DNA of 64,000 nucleotides from Cubamyces lactineus (taxonomy: Eukaryota > Basidiomycota > Agaricomycetes > Polyporales > Polyporaceae): assembly GCA_022376465.1 (NCBI GenBank), contig JACDTU010000008.1:1488001-1552000 (forward strand), written 5' to 3'. Positions within the stretch are counted from its first letter, which is position 1; every line of letters starts with the position of its first letter. Position numbers and translations under genes: made by a program. Shown one piece after another: positions 1 to 10,107 of the stretch. A model generated the notes under the pieces. It was not told the DNA's origin. It searched no databases and saw only the letters and a program-made list of their open reading frames with translations.

Positions 1-533
1 AGCGGGAGGGAAGGCGTCAAGGACGCTAGAGTGGGCGAAAGAGCGAAGCGCTCTCCGACGGGCGTCACCGTGGGCACTTGGATGACCAACCGGCTGTTCG
101 GTGTCGCAGGAGGGAGGTAGGCGAAGGACTGGACCATAGCGGCCAGCCCAGAGGGCGTGGTGTAGGCTGTCAGAATCGCACTCTTTGCAGCATCCTTGCT
201 GGAGCCTTGGGAGAGACGACCTGCCAAGCTCAGGCCGGCGCCGGCCCTGGTCTGCAGACTGACCACAGGCGCAGTTCCGCTGCCTGCTTCAGCCCAAGAT
301 TTGGTCAGGGATCCGAAGCCAGCTTGCTCGGCAAGATCGTAGACAAAGACAGTCGAAGAGGAAGCTGTGCGAGAAGCAATGTACTCTACGAGTGTGGATG
401 CGGTGATAGCGCCAGACTCTGCAATCCTCTGGAGATCATTGGCCGCTGCCTTGAGCTTTGGCGTGGGAGGGGCCGAGAGCGTCGTTGTGGACGAGAAGGG
501 TGTTGACGTCCCCGACTGAGCGGTAGAGGCCAT
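1..533 (-). CDS. Sulfite reductase (NADPH) subunit, N-terminal part
   Basis: Partial gene: the first 177 codons are present and the rest runs off the left edge. The start ATG is at 533-531, followed by a Ser/Thr-rich linker and then a pyruvate:ferredoxin-oxidoreductase-like domain. Motifs seen are LVEYIAS (about residue 45), FVYDLAEQ and LQTRAGAGLSLAGR. The RAGAGL segment resembles the N-terminal domain of fungal sulfite reductase, closer by eye to the flavoprotein subunit (MET10 type) than to the hemoprotein (MET5 type). The enzyme reduces sulfite to sulfide in cytosolic sulfate assimilation. No intron is seen in the visible part. Subunit identity is an inference because the FAD/NADPH or siroheme domains lie outside the window. 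Confidence 0.6.
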   Translation of the reverse strand, partial: MASTAQSGTSTPFSSTTTLSAPPTPKLKAAANDLQRIAESGAITASTLVEYIASRTASSSTVFVYDLAEQAGFGSLTKSWAEAGSGTAPVVSLQTRAGAGLSLAGRLSQGSSKDAAKSAILTAYTTPSGLAAMVQSFAYLPPATPNSRLVIQVPTVTPVGERFALSPTLASLTPSLP

Positions 534-867
534 AGCTGAAGCCTAGCGGACGAGATGAGGGCAGGGAGAAAGCAGAGAGAGCGTGCGGTGTCCCGCCTCC
601 GGCCGTAGTTTTATGACCAGAGCTCGGTGGAAAAGTTGGGCTCATCTTCACATCGTTCCCTGCAACGGCCCAATGGTGCGCAATGTGCGAACGATGGCGT
701 TATAGCACCCGCCACGTGACCGCGTTAACTCGCGCGTCGCGCTACGCGTAGCCGCCCAATATCGACCCGGGTACCGGAATCGTTCCTGCTACTTCCGAGA
801 AAGCAATGCATCCGGCTTATATTCCACAGTACAGTATGTGTACACCAATAGTCCAGGTTCAACCAGC
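534..867. other. Intergenic, promoter side of the sulfite reductase gene
   Basis: This holds the upstream region of the minus-strand sulfite reductase gene and the 3' flank of the uracil phosphoribosyltransferase gene. No RNA gene or repeat was recognised. Confidence 0.6.
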
Positions 868-1932
868 CTAATCCGATCCCTTGAGAGTATTGTACAGTCT
901 ATCGCCCTGTAGCGACGCTATGGTCAGGCTTCGTTCAGCCGCAATCTCACGACGTTACCACTTACAGTGTCACCGAGACCAGGAGAAACCAAGCCGTTGG
1001 GGGTCAGTTGAGGGTCAACAGCCGCCGCCCAAACCTGAAGCATGGATCAGTTTCGGAATGCCGCCCAATCCCGAGGAGTATCTCACCTCGACGCCGGGGA
1101 ACTCCGACTGCACCCTGTTCAGTCCGTCCTGCGAAGCAAGCACACATAGCAACTTGATCCTGTTCACTGCAGAGGCGGTTCAGTGAATTATTTCTATCAT
1201 ATGGACAATGGTACATACCGGGAATACCCCATTCAATGACCATGTTGAGTGCCGCGCATGCCGTGCCACCGGTAGCAATGAGAGGATCCAGCAAGAACAC
1301 CTCGTCTACAGTAGGGTTGGGAGGCAATTTCGAATAGTCTATGGAGTGACGTCAGCACCGCCGAGATACGCCGCAAAGAAACTTGGGTGGGCGTACATTC
1401 TACGGGCTGCAAGGAAACCTTCTCCCTGAAGATGCCCAGGTGGTATACCTGCGCGTCGCTATAGTTCAACCGAGCGTGAGCATGAGCAAGCCGTCCCGGC
1501 CGACCGACCGACAAACGTACGGGAACAGGTCAAGCAACGCGTCTGTCATGCCCATGCCCGCACGCAGAATTGGCGTCAGGCCAATCTTGGGCTTTATTAC
1601 GGAACCTGTGAAAGGTCCGATAGGCGTGGTCTGCGTCCAATATCAGTCTGTATGCGCTATGATGTATACATAGGAACTCAAGTACTCACTCCTTTGAAGG
1701 TCTCCTCTTCGAGATCGCGGCTCGCCTCGATGCCTAGAATCAGGCTGATATCATGGATACCCTAGGAGATGATCCCACATGAGCGATCCAACATAGGAGA
1801 TCTAAACGAACGCCCTCATTCTCTACGCACCTCGCGGAACTCCTTCGGCGTCGTGCTCGTCTGGCGCAGCTTCGACAATCGTGCATTCACGATTGGGTGC
1901 GCGAGGACGTGGAGCTTCTCAGACGGCGACAT
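868..1932 (-). CDS. FUR1: Uracil phosphoribosyltransferase
   Basis: Converts uracil and PRPP to UMP in cytosolic pyrimidine salvage. Eight exons (1932-1831, 1761-1690, 1630-1521, 1458-1397, 1338-1219, 1166-1087, 1034-966, 906-868) sum to 654 nt, giving 217 aa, the usual length for fungal FUR1 proteins. Diagnostic segments: KIGLTPILRAGMGMTDALL, the L-Q-P-V-E motif, the PRPP-binding loop LLDPLIATGGTACAA, and the C-terminal uracil-binding region GLVSPGLGDTGDRLYNT. All introns are GT-AG. It lies on the same strand as the sulfite reductase gene. The family would also be the activating enzyme for 5-fluorouracil. Identity is secure; the intron borders are fixed by family continuity. Confidence 0.95.
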
Positions 1933-2604
1933 GGCTGCAGATCAGTTACGTTGGAAGGCGTGCACAACGAGGGGGTCGAAAGCAAGGCGCAGGCTTGGGG
2001 ATCCTAGGGTGCGATGGTGGTGGTCGGTGGATAAGGTGCGTTTGCAACGCGGTCACGGTGCGCGGTACCTACGGCTCAGGTGCTCGCGGTGCTGGATCCG
2101 AGTCCGTGCTCGCGTCTGAGCCGCCTGGCATGATACGGCAGTCCGGGCAGCGTCCCGATCGGGGTGCATGACCTGCACTTATCGCCGTGCGCCCAAGGAC
2201 TGTGGCTGGGGTCCGTGATAGCATTAATGTTTGTTCTATCTGTAGCGCGATACAGTCGCGATACACAGATAGCGTCGGGTGCCCTGAGCTGCTGTAGGTC
2301 CATGGAGGTGCCCATTGGTCGATAGCGTACAAGTCGACAACGCCTCAACTCGCCTCACTCGCGCCTCAATAAAGATATACATACCGGCAAATGCCGAGCG
2401 TTTCAGCTAGTCCTCCAGCTTAATCTTGTTCGACGCAGTACTACCAAGAACGTTCACTACTATGCAAGTCTACGTCGTAGTGATGCACTCAGGTTTGCAG
2501 CCACGTACATAGTTCAAGAACTGCTTCGTTACAGCGAGGTCCGTACCGGTGTTCACTACTATAGGGCCCGGACACGAACTAGATACTGATTCAACCAGAT
2601 TGGT
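1933..2604. other. Intergenic: FUR1 upstream region and spherulin-4 3' flank
   Basis: About 670 bp carrying the presumed FUR1 promoter. No conserved ORF or repeat was recognised. Confidence 0.5.
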
Positions 2605-3571
2605 CTACTGCTGAGCGGCCTGAATGGCGGCAATGAACTTCTCGAGATCGGTAGGCAGGTTGTCGTAAGGATTCCCTCCGTTTGCCTGCGAGTCAGTGGT
2701 GATATAGAACGCCTTGACATGATCTTTCGTAATGACTTGCGAGATGAGCGACGTCGGAGGCGACGAAGGTCCATCAGTCAACACGATGGCTTGCTTCGAT
2801 GGCGGAGTGGAGGGTCCTAGTGAAAGCTGGTTGGGACTGCGATGAGGACCAGGTTAGTACTAGTGACCCATTGGAGAACAAAGCCGACGTTCCGCTTACC
2901 TGAAATCCTTGTAGAAATCCTCAGCTGAGAGCAGCAGGTCGGTAATACCATAGTAACTGGTATCCGAGGGCGCTGCGCCGGGGTTCAGCGTGATCTGCAT
3001 GGACAGGCAGATAAGCTACGATGAGTTCTGCCGATTATGGGAGGTGCACTTACGAAACCTTTCCCATTATTGAACAGTGGCCTTGCATGGGAGACAAAGT
3101 TCTTGTATGTGGTCAAGTCCTTGCTCTTCCCAGACACCTCGTCAAAGAAGATCCCATCGGGCTTGTACGAAGACTTCCACCCCGCATACGTATTGACGTC
3201 CTGCGTGACGCCTGCTTGCCTCTTCGTAGATCCCTCAGACGTATGGACGTAACCGAGAACGACGACGTTTGAAGCACGCAAGAGTGGAATGCATTGCTGG
3301 TACTCTTTCGGTGCCTGGCCACCGTTGTTCCCCGGGCCACTGTTAGGGTTGATGACGACCCAGAACGGCACTGTTGGGTGTGCGGCGATGCTGTGACCGA
3401 CATGCACATGATGAGTAGATACAACGGCTGCGAGGACGGGCAACTGTACCTTTTGAATAGCGGCGCCCAGTTGGCGCAATCTGGTCCGCCCGAGGGGTAG
3501 ATGTACAGTGGGACAAGAACGCCGGAGGAAAGGGTGGCAGCCGCGGCCGTTACAGCACGAGCGATATGCAT
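2605..3571 (-). CDS. Spherulin-4-like protein, copy A
   Basis: Member of the spherulation-specific family 4, named from a slime-mould encystment protein; the biochemical function is not established. Four exons (3571-3450, 3390-3054, 2994-2900, 2836-2605) give 261 aa. The domain starts almost at the N terminus with VLVPLYIYP (about residue 19), followed by VVINPNSGPG, LGYVHTSEGS and a PDGIFFDE motif typical of the family. The C-terminal half carries AIVLTDGPSSPPTSLISQV. The N terminus MHIARAVTAAAATLSS is Ala-rich and only weakly signal-peptide-like, so secretion is uncertain. The exon lengths 122/337/95/232 are identical to copy B, showing recent duplication. Confidence 0.85.
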
Positions 3572-4162
3572 GCTAAGGAGAGGTTGTAGATTGTCTGTTC
3601 AACTGCTTGTCGATGGGTCAAAAAGTCCCGAGAGAAGGCTTCCCCGTTAGGATCAAGGGAAGATAGGATGCGAGTCTTTGGATTGATGTACGACGCTCGC
3701 CCGCACTTGTACCCCGCAGACGTCGCATCCGTCAGCCACACCCGCCATGAGGGATCGGACGTGCAAACAGCAGCCCAAACCGAATACCTCTATTCTGCTT
3801 GCGGCACCCAACGCCGGCCGCGTTGCCCGACGGAAAGTGCTAAGGGGCCCAATGCAACCGACTGGAGACGACGTATGCGTGTTGGGCCGCCATCCGCAAT
3901 GCTCAGCAGAGCGAGCTACCGAGTTCCGCAGGTACTCGGATGCAAGTGCAGTGCCACGGGCCTAGGCGACTTTAGGATGCCCGCATGCGTGCCTGAGCAG
4001 ACACAGTCAAGATGTGGGAACGGTAGAATGTCTTCATTTTGCTTCCGGCGGAACCGATCGAGAGGCATACAACCGTGGGGCCTTCCGATTGACCTGATCG
4101 GAGCGGCCCAGAAAATTACAGCAGCACTGGGCACCCAGTACACGGGAACGACGACACGCGCC
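3572..4162. other. Intergenic between spherulin-4 copies A and B
   Basis: About 590 bp, presumably the copy A promoter and copy B 3' flank. A long open frame on the plus strand here has no recognisable protein features and was not called. Confidence 0.5.
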
Positions 4163-5147
4163 TCATTCCTGTGCAGCCTCCACAGCGGCGATGAACGCCT
4201 CCAGATCGGTCGGGAGGTCGTCGTACGGATTCCCTCCGTTCGCTTGCGTGTCTGTGGTTATGTAGAACGCCTTCACGCCGTCTTCGGTCACGATCTGCGA
4301 AATGAGCGACGTTGGAGGCGATGACGGCCCGTCAGTCAGAACGATGGCTTGTTTTGATGGCGGTGTGGATGAGCCTAGTGAAAGCTGACTCGGGCTGCAG
4401 CAAGGATAGTGTTAGCAATGCCGCGATTTTAGCAATGCCGCGATATCTCGGTGTCCTAGAGCGGCGCTGACCTGAAATCCTTGTATATGTCCTCAGCTGA
4501 AAGCAGCAGGTCGGTGATGCCGTAGTAATCAGTATCGGAGGGTGCAGCACCAGGGTTCAGCGTGATCTGTGCCAGCGAACCTTGCCGTCAGTACCAAAAG
4601 CCAGTATCGCCAATGAGAGATTGTGCTCACAAAGCCGTTTCCGTTGTTGAACAACGGCCTTGCATGAGAGACAAAGTCCTCGTAGGTAGCTAGATCTTTG
4701 CTCTCCCCCGACACCTCGTCAAAGAAGATCCCGTCAGGCTTGTACGACGCGTTCCACCCAGCATACGTATTGACGTCCTGCGTAACACCCGGTTGCCTCT
4801 GCGTAGACCCCTCAGAGGTGTGCACGTATCCCAGAACGACAACGTTGGGCGCGCGCAACAAGGGGATGCACTGCTGAAATTCAATCGGTGCTTGTCCTCC
4901 ATTGTTTCCGGGGCCAGTATTGGGATTGATGATGACCCAAACGGGCACTGCAGGATGTGCAGCGATGCTGCAACGAACTAGTATTCAGACATATGGTGTC
5001 AAGGTAGATAGAAAGCTGATCGCACCTCTGAAATAATGGCGCCCAGTTCGCGCAGTCTGGACCGCCGGAGGGATAGATGTACAACGGAATGAGAATGCCC
5101 GACGAAAGTGTCGCGGCTGCGGTTGCTACCGCGCGTGCGATATGCAT
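4163..5147 (-). CDS. Spherulin-4-like protein, copy B
   Basis: Second tandem member of the spherulation-specific family 4. Exons 5147-5026, 4967-4631, 4566-4472 and 4394-4163 give 261 aa, with the same exon lengths as copy A. It retains VWVIINPNTGPGNNGGQ, VVVLGYVHTSEGS, PDGIFFDEVSGES and the C-terminal VKAFYITTDTQANGG. The start is the ATG at 5147, not the in-frame TTG just upstream. It is clearly the closest relative of copy A by eye. Intron 3 is 77 nt and contains a short tandem duplication absent from copies A and C. All four exons are intact. Confidence 0.85.
4412..4444. repeat. 16-nt tandem duplication inside an intron
   Basis: The 16-mer ttagcaatgccgcgat occurs at 4412-4427 and again at 4429-4444, entirely inside intron 3 of spherulin-4 copy B. 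It lengthens that intron without touching splice signals. Confidence 0.9.
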
Positions 5148-5756
5148 GATCAAAACTATCCAGGCAAGGCCGGATAATTGAACTGTGTGAGGGCGAAGGA
5201 ATAAGACGAGGGCTGGAGGAAGTTGGGCAGCTCACCTGTATTTGTACCTTACAAGCATTGTACCTATCGGCCGCATGCGGCAAGAGTACCTGGATACTAG
5301 CTAGACAGAAGTCAACTCCACAAGACGGATAGATTGACGCTAGCTCACTGCTCGCACGGTGCATGAGGCCACCGAAGATGCCTAGACTGTCTGAGATCTG
5401 ACTGCCTACGCCGAGCAGTACCGTGCAGACAACGGCTAACGATGTCTACACCGCGGCCATCTACTATGCTCGGCGGGGTAACAATGTCGCAGCCACATAC
5501 GAATGCTGCTCCAGTCGCGGGTGCGAGCTTGAGCGACTTCATAACAAACCACCTACCTGGACCAACCTAGGCATACCTAGATAGAGACGTTCCAGCTGTA
5601 GCACGAGCATGCATGATCGTTTCTATATCGCTACCGATGACACTGATCCAGATACCTGCAATGGAGCCTCCCGTCAGAAGACCTAATTCAGGAGTCGCCG
5701 TGATCTCCAACAATATGCTGCAACTTTGGGTTCCTTAATCATAAGTCCACAGTCGG
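5148..5756. other. Intergenic between spherulin-4 copies B and C
   Basis: About 610 bp holding the presumed copy B promoter. No gene or RNA was recognised. Confidence 0.5.
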
Positions 5757-6724
5757 TTATTGTGCAGCCTCGATCGCGGCGATATACGCCTCCAAGTCGG
5801 TCGGGAGGTCGTCGTAGGGGTTGGCACCGCCTGCCTGCGAGTCTGTAGTCACATAGAAAGCCTTGAGGTGGTCGGTCGTAATGAGTTGCGAGATTAGCGA
5901 CGTCGGCGGGCTTGATGGGCCATCGGTCAGGACGACCGCCTGCTTCGAGACCGGCGTGGAACTTCCAAGGGATATATCGCTGACGCTATATCGCAGCCAA
6001 AGTGAGCATTTCGAGGGTTCGGCTATGAGGACACCGCATACCTGAAATCGTCGAAGAAATTCTCCGCCGTCAAGAGAATGTCCGCGATGCTGTAGTAATC
6101 GTCGTCACCCGGTGCAGTGCCAGGGTTCAAAGCGATCTGTGTATCCCAGTCAGTCAGCAAGAACGCATGGCCTCGCAACAAAGCCAAGCTGCACTCACAA
6201 ACCCGTTCCCATCGCCGAACATCGGCCTTGCGCGGGACGTAAAGCTCCGATACGTCGCCAAGTCTCCGCTCTGTCCCGAAACCTGGTCAAAGAATATCCC
6301 GTCCGGACGGTACGTGGCGTGCCACCCAGCATAGGTATCCACATCCGCGTTCACACCCGACTGCGCGCTCGCCTCGCCTTCCCAGGTAGCGACATACCCG
6401 AGCACGACGACGCTCGGAGCCGCGGCGCGCAGGACGGGAATGCACTGTTGATACTCGACGGGGGCTTGGCTTCCATGCGCGCCCGGTCCGCTGGCGGGGT
6501 TGATGACAGCCCAGACGGGGACGGAAGGATGGGCTGCGATGCTGAAAAGAAGTCGTGTAATGACCGAACTGAGCCTGGATGTATGCGACTTCGGATACTT
6601 GCCTGCTCAGCAGAGCTCCCCAGCCGGGGCAATCGGGCCCGCCAACTGGGTCGATGTACAATGGGACGAGCACCCCCGATGAAAGGGTAGCAGCAGCAGC
6701 CGTCAACGCGCGAGGAATGAGCAT
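5757..6724 (-). CDS. Spherulin-4-like protein, copy C
   Basis: Third and most divergent member of the array. Exons 6724-6603, 6541-6199, 6136-6042 and 5985-5757 give 262 aa. Intron positions match copies A and B, but exon 2 is two codons longer. Motifs: VLVPLYIDPVGGPDC, WAVINPASGPG, VVVLGYVATWEGE, PDGIFFDQ. The catalytic role of the family is unknown, so no reaction is assigned. Intron 1 (6602-6542) starts with GCAAGT after AG, so it is a GC-AG intron at the site where copies A and B use GT. The family Y-V-H-T has become Y-V-A-T, losing the His seen in the sisters, which may indicate functional divergence. Confidence 0.85.
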
Positions 6725-7685
6725 ATTGTGAGTGTGCTTGAGTGCTGCGTTCAAGGGCTATGTTGATCAACATGGAAATCAGCTTGAGCGCCATGAATAT
6801 GCCCCAGGATGTGTAGACATACCGAATACTTGTGAGACACGTAGGAACAGCGTTTTCTGCAGTCCTGTCATATATACGCGCACGAAATCGTGACGACATC
6901 GTTCTATAGCCAGGGGCCAGAGACCTTGGCAATCGAACGAAAGATGCAGGTACCTTTGTGATGAGCCGCAGAATCTATGCAGATCCGAGCGACATCCCGA
7001 GTCGGTAGCCTACCCATGCTCTCCGGTCCGCTGATGCTATGTCGGATGGCCGGTGCTTCGACACACAGGCCGTCGTGGCGTGTCGGAGAACGCACAAGCT
7101 CAGAGCAGCAGATCTGTCCGACAGGCTGCTTCGAGGAGAGAAGCTTGAAGAACGAAGCACCGGAGCCCGCATGATGTTGGGGCCGTTGCATCTGTCAAAG
7201 AGAGCGTTTGGATAGCGAAGGTACTAGCAGCAACGAATGGCGTGACGGGGAAACCATACTATATATACAGCGCAATGCACATAGATTCAACTGTGCGTTG
7301 ATGACGACTGCTGACCTGATGATGCGGGGGCGGCGGGCTATGACATCGCCGAAGAAGTTAGAACTGAGTCTCTATCAAACGTACGGTGTGACGCTTCTGG
7401 CGCATATCACGTTCAGCTCGGCGTCGGAAAGCCAACAACAGGGTGAACTTACTGACATAGCCGTGCAGCGACTTCACCTCTGAGCAAGAAAGGATTCCTG
7501 AAGACACGCCATAGAGGCTCCGAGAAAGCAGTGTATCATTGTCCGAGACCGATATACCGCATCCAACATACCGATGTACAATCCAAGCCGAAGCACGACG
7601 CCTAATATCCTACACACTCCATCCTGACCCTCTCCCACCTGCAATCCGTACCGCAGGTAACCCAAACCTCGCTCAAGAGGCCAAT
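6725..7685. other. Intergenic, about 960 bp
   Basis: Contains the presumed spherulin-4 copy C promoter, an alternating TATATATA at 7260-7267, and the 3' flank of the HERP-like gene. No gene was recognised. Confidence 0.5.
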
Positions 7686-9454
7686 CTACGGGTCATCGAC
7701 CCATTCCGCGTACTGCACCCTCTGGACATACTCCTTCAGCCACGCCGGTCTCCGCTCATGCCTGAGCACAAGCTGCTCCCGTGACCGCGCCCTCGCCTCG
7801 TCCTCCTCGCTCCTCGGCGGGGCCTGCGCCCCTGCGGAGTCCCGCTCGGCACGCTCCGTCAACGCAGCCTCTCGTGCGTTCGCCTCTGTCCGGATACGTC
7901 CCTCTCGTCGACGCAGAGCCGTCCGTCTTCGGTCCCACGCGGCGGGGTAGAGCGTGAGCAAGAAGAGCACAACAAACATCTTCGTCTTCTGCCAAATTCC
8001 CGGAGCGGACGCGGCCGTCTCCGTCTCGAGCAGCGCGTCCTCCGTAGAGAGGTTGATCATGGCCAGCCGGTCGAGCACAGCCGTCAATGGCGATCTGTTC
8101 GTACCGCGGTTGGATGGTCTCTCAGGTGCTGCAGGAGCGGCTTGTTCTTGTGCTTGCGCTTGGCCAGCGGCAGGAGGCGCGTTCGGAGGGGCACGGTCCG
8201 CGGCGCGGTCCTGGCCGTTATTGAGGACGAGTCGCATTGCGTTCCATGCCTCGTACACCACCCAGAGGCTCAATAGGATACCAAAGAGCGGGCGCTTCGA
8301 TGGCGAGAAGAAGTAGAGCAGGAGCACAGTGCGGAACGCGAGCATCAACAGAGGCACCAAAAGTGCGCGCACAGGAACGACGCGAATCTCGACGCCGCCC
8401 GCCGCAGCCACTGGCGGGAATGGGTTCGCATTGTTAGGATCGTTCGCGTTACGCGGAACGTTCTGGCCTGGTGCGAGCCGCAGAGGGGGCAAGCCGAGGT
8501 CCTGGAGGCGCTGATTGAGATTAGTGGTGGGCGTGTTGGTGTACGGGTAGGAGGGTGGAGAGTAGGCGTAATTTATGGGGTTATTAATCATCTGCAATAT
8601 GGAGAACGTGTGCGAGAGCACTTTCAGTGCGTGTGCCTGCGCTGGAGTGGGGGCGGCGTTGGGCGTAGCCAGTGACAGGTAAGGTAATCCCCTGGGACAA
8701 TGTATCAGCTATCGGTATGTGTGAATTTGGGCACAAAGATACATACTCTAGGGTCACTGGCTCATACACGGCACCATCTTCTGAGCTGCCCGACGGCCAC
8801 GGTTGATCAAACACCGCGGGCCAGGTCCAGCTACGACTGCGATAAAGATCCACGGCCGAGGAGCGCCAGTACTCCAGTTCTGATGCGGACGGCTGCGCGG
8901 GCAGTGCGACGGCGCCGCCAGAGAGAGTGCACAGAGCTAGGTTGTGCAGGTATCGTATGTACTCCACGGCGGCGAAATGCGATTGCAGCGGAGACGCAAC
9001 GCTAGGCCGATGGGATGACAAAGTGCTGGGCGATAGCCGGGGTTGCGGCGCCGGTGCACGATGGGCGGTCGGCGTCGCTTGCGGGGCAGGCGAAGTCGCC
9101 TCTGAGGCCGAGGGGAGACTAGGGGGTGTAGACGTCCATGCGGAGGGGTGTACAGCGAGGTGTACAATCCTCGAGTCATCAGGAGACTATAGCGGGGATT
9201 ATCATTGTCATTCACCGGGGCCATTCCGTATTATCGCGATAATGGCTGCGCACCTTCCAGACATCCTCGACCTTCTCGTCGTCGTTCAGGAAGCGACCCT
9301 TGAAGACAAGACGCTGGCCATTAGGGGACGGCGACCCAGGGCAGACTCTGGTTATCTCTGCCTTGACATCACGAATAGTAGACGTGGGGGAGACTTGCAC
9401 TTGAAACGAATGGGAATACGCCGGGAGCTCAACTCGCAGGACGGCAGACGACAT
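7686..9454 (-). CDS. HERP/Usa1-like ubiquitin-like membrane protein (ERAD)
   Basis: Three exons (9454-9254, 9186-8747, 8691-7686) give 548 aa. Residues about 5-70 form an N-terminal ubiquitin-like domain (FQVQVSPTSTIRDVKAEI, GQRLVFKGRFLNDDEKV). A Pro/Ala/Ser-rich linker follows, then a hydrophobic hairpin at about 320-366 (LLVPLLMLAFRTVLLLYFF, FGILLSLWVVYEAW) and another hydrophobic segment near 450-470. This order matches animal HERP and yeast Usa1, ER-membrane scaffolds of the Hrd1 ubiquitin ligase complex in ER-associated degradation. The assignment rests on architecture and the ubiquitin-like fold, not close identity. A DSC-complex subunit with an N-terminal ubiquitin-like domain is the main alternative. 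It is divergent from the PKA regulatory subunit gene. Confidence 0.65.
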
Positions 9455-10107
9455 GAAGTTGTTGGCAGAGAGAAGCAGCAATGAAGCTGTCTTTGCGCAG
9501 TAGGTGGTGGGAGCACGAAGAACAAAGGCCAGGGAGAGTCGACGGAGGAAGCGGGAGTACTTTGGATGGTCGATGGCGGACCGTTGGCTGGAAAGCTCTC
9601 AGCCAACGTGGACGCACTCTGTCCACTGACGCCATTCACGTGATCGGCCTGAGGGTGACGTCACGGCCGTAACGCGTTCCTGGTCACTGCACTGACCACT
9701 GTCCGATCACCCTCAATAGCTTGCCCAAACCACAGGTCATTGACAAGGCCCGCCACGGTGGACTGTGGACAGTACGTCTTTTGAGAGCTCGGTGGAGAAC
9801 AAGGGCGGACCAGGTGCGCTCCTTTGACTGCCCGTCTATGGCTCCTCCCGACTAAAGAGATACAAAGCGTATAGACTTCCAGGGCCACGTGTTCTTTAGA
9901 ACAGCAAACGTCCATCGTCCATACACCGCTTGCAAGTGCTACTTTAACCTCCTCCGAGCCATTCCCTTGTTCCTCCTCCGTCCTCAACCCCCCTCTCCTC
10001 TCACCTCCCTCTCACACGCCCTCTTTCCGGATCCTACCCCATACACAGCTTGCATCCGGACTATCACCGCCTCTCTTAAGATCCCTGGGAAAGCCGAGGG
10101 GGAAGAG
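9455..10107. promoter_or_regulatory. Divergent promoter, HERP-like gene / PKA regulatory subunit
   Basis: A 653-bp bidirectional upstream region. It contains an E-box CACGTG at 9637-9642 and a palindromic TGACGTCA at 9656-9663. The stretch before 10108 is pyrimidine-rich and reads as an in-frame extension of the PKA gene, but it looks like 5' leader. Confidence 0.6.
9656..9663. promoter_or_regulatory. CRE-type palindrome TGACGTCA
   Basis: A perfect 8-bp bZIP consensus site lies 202 bp upstream of the HERP-like start codon. Family knowledge: ATF/CREB and Hac1/XBP1-type bZIP factors bind TGACGT cores. Function here is inferred only. Confidence 0.5.

Noticed and set aside
9889..10107. In-frame N-terminal extension of the PKA regulatory subunit
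   Set aside because: The codons come from a pyrimidine-rich leader and the known regulatory-subunit N terminus fits the ATG at 10108.
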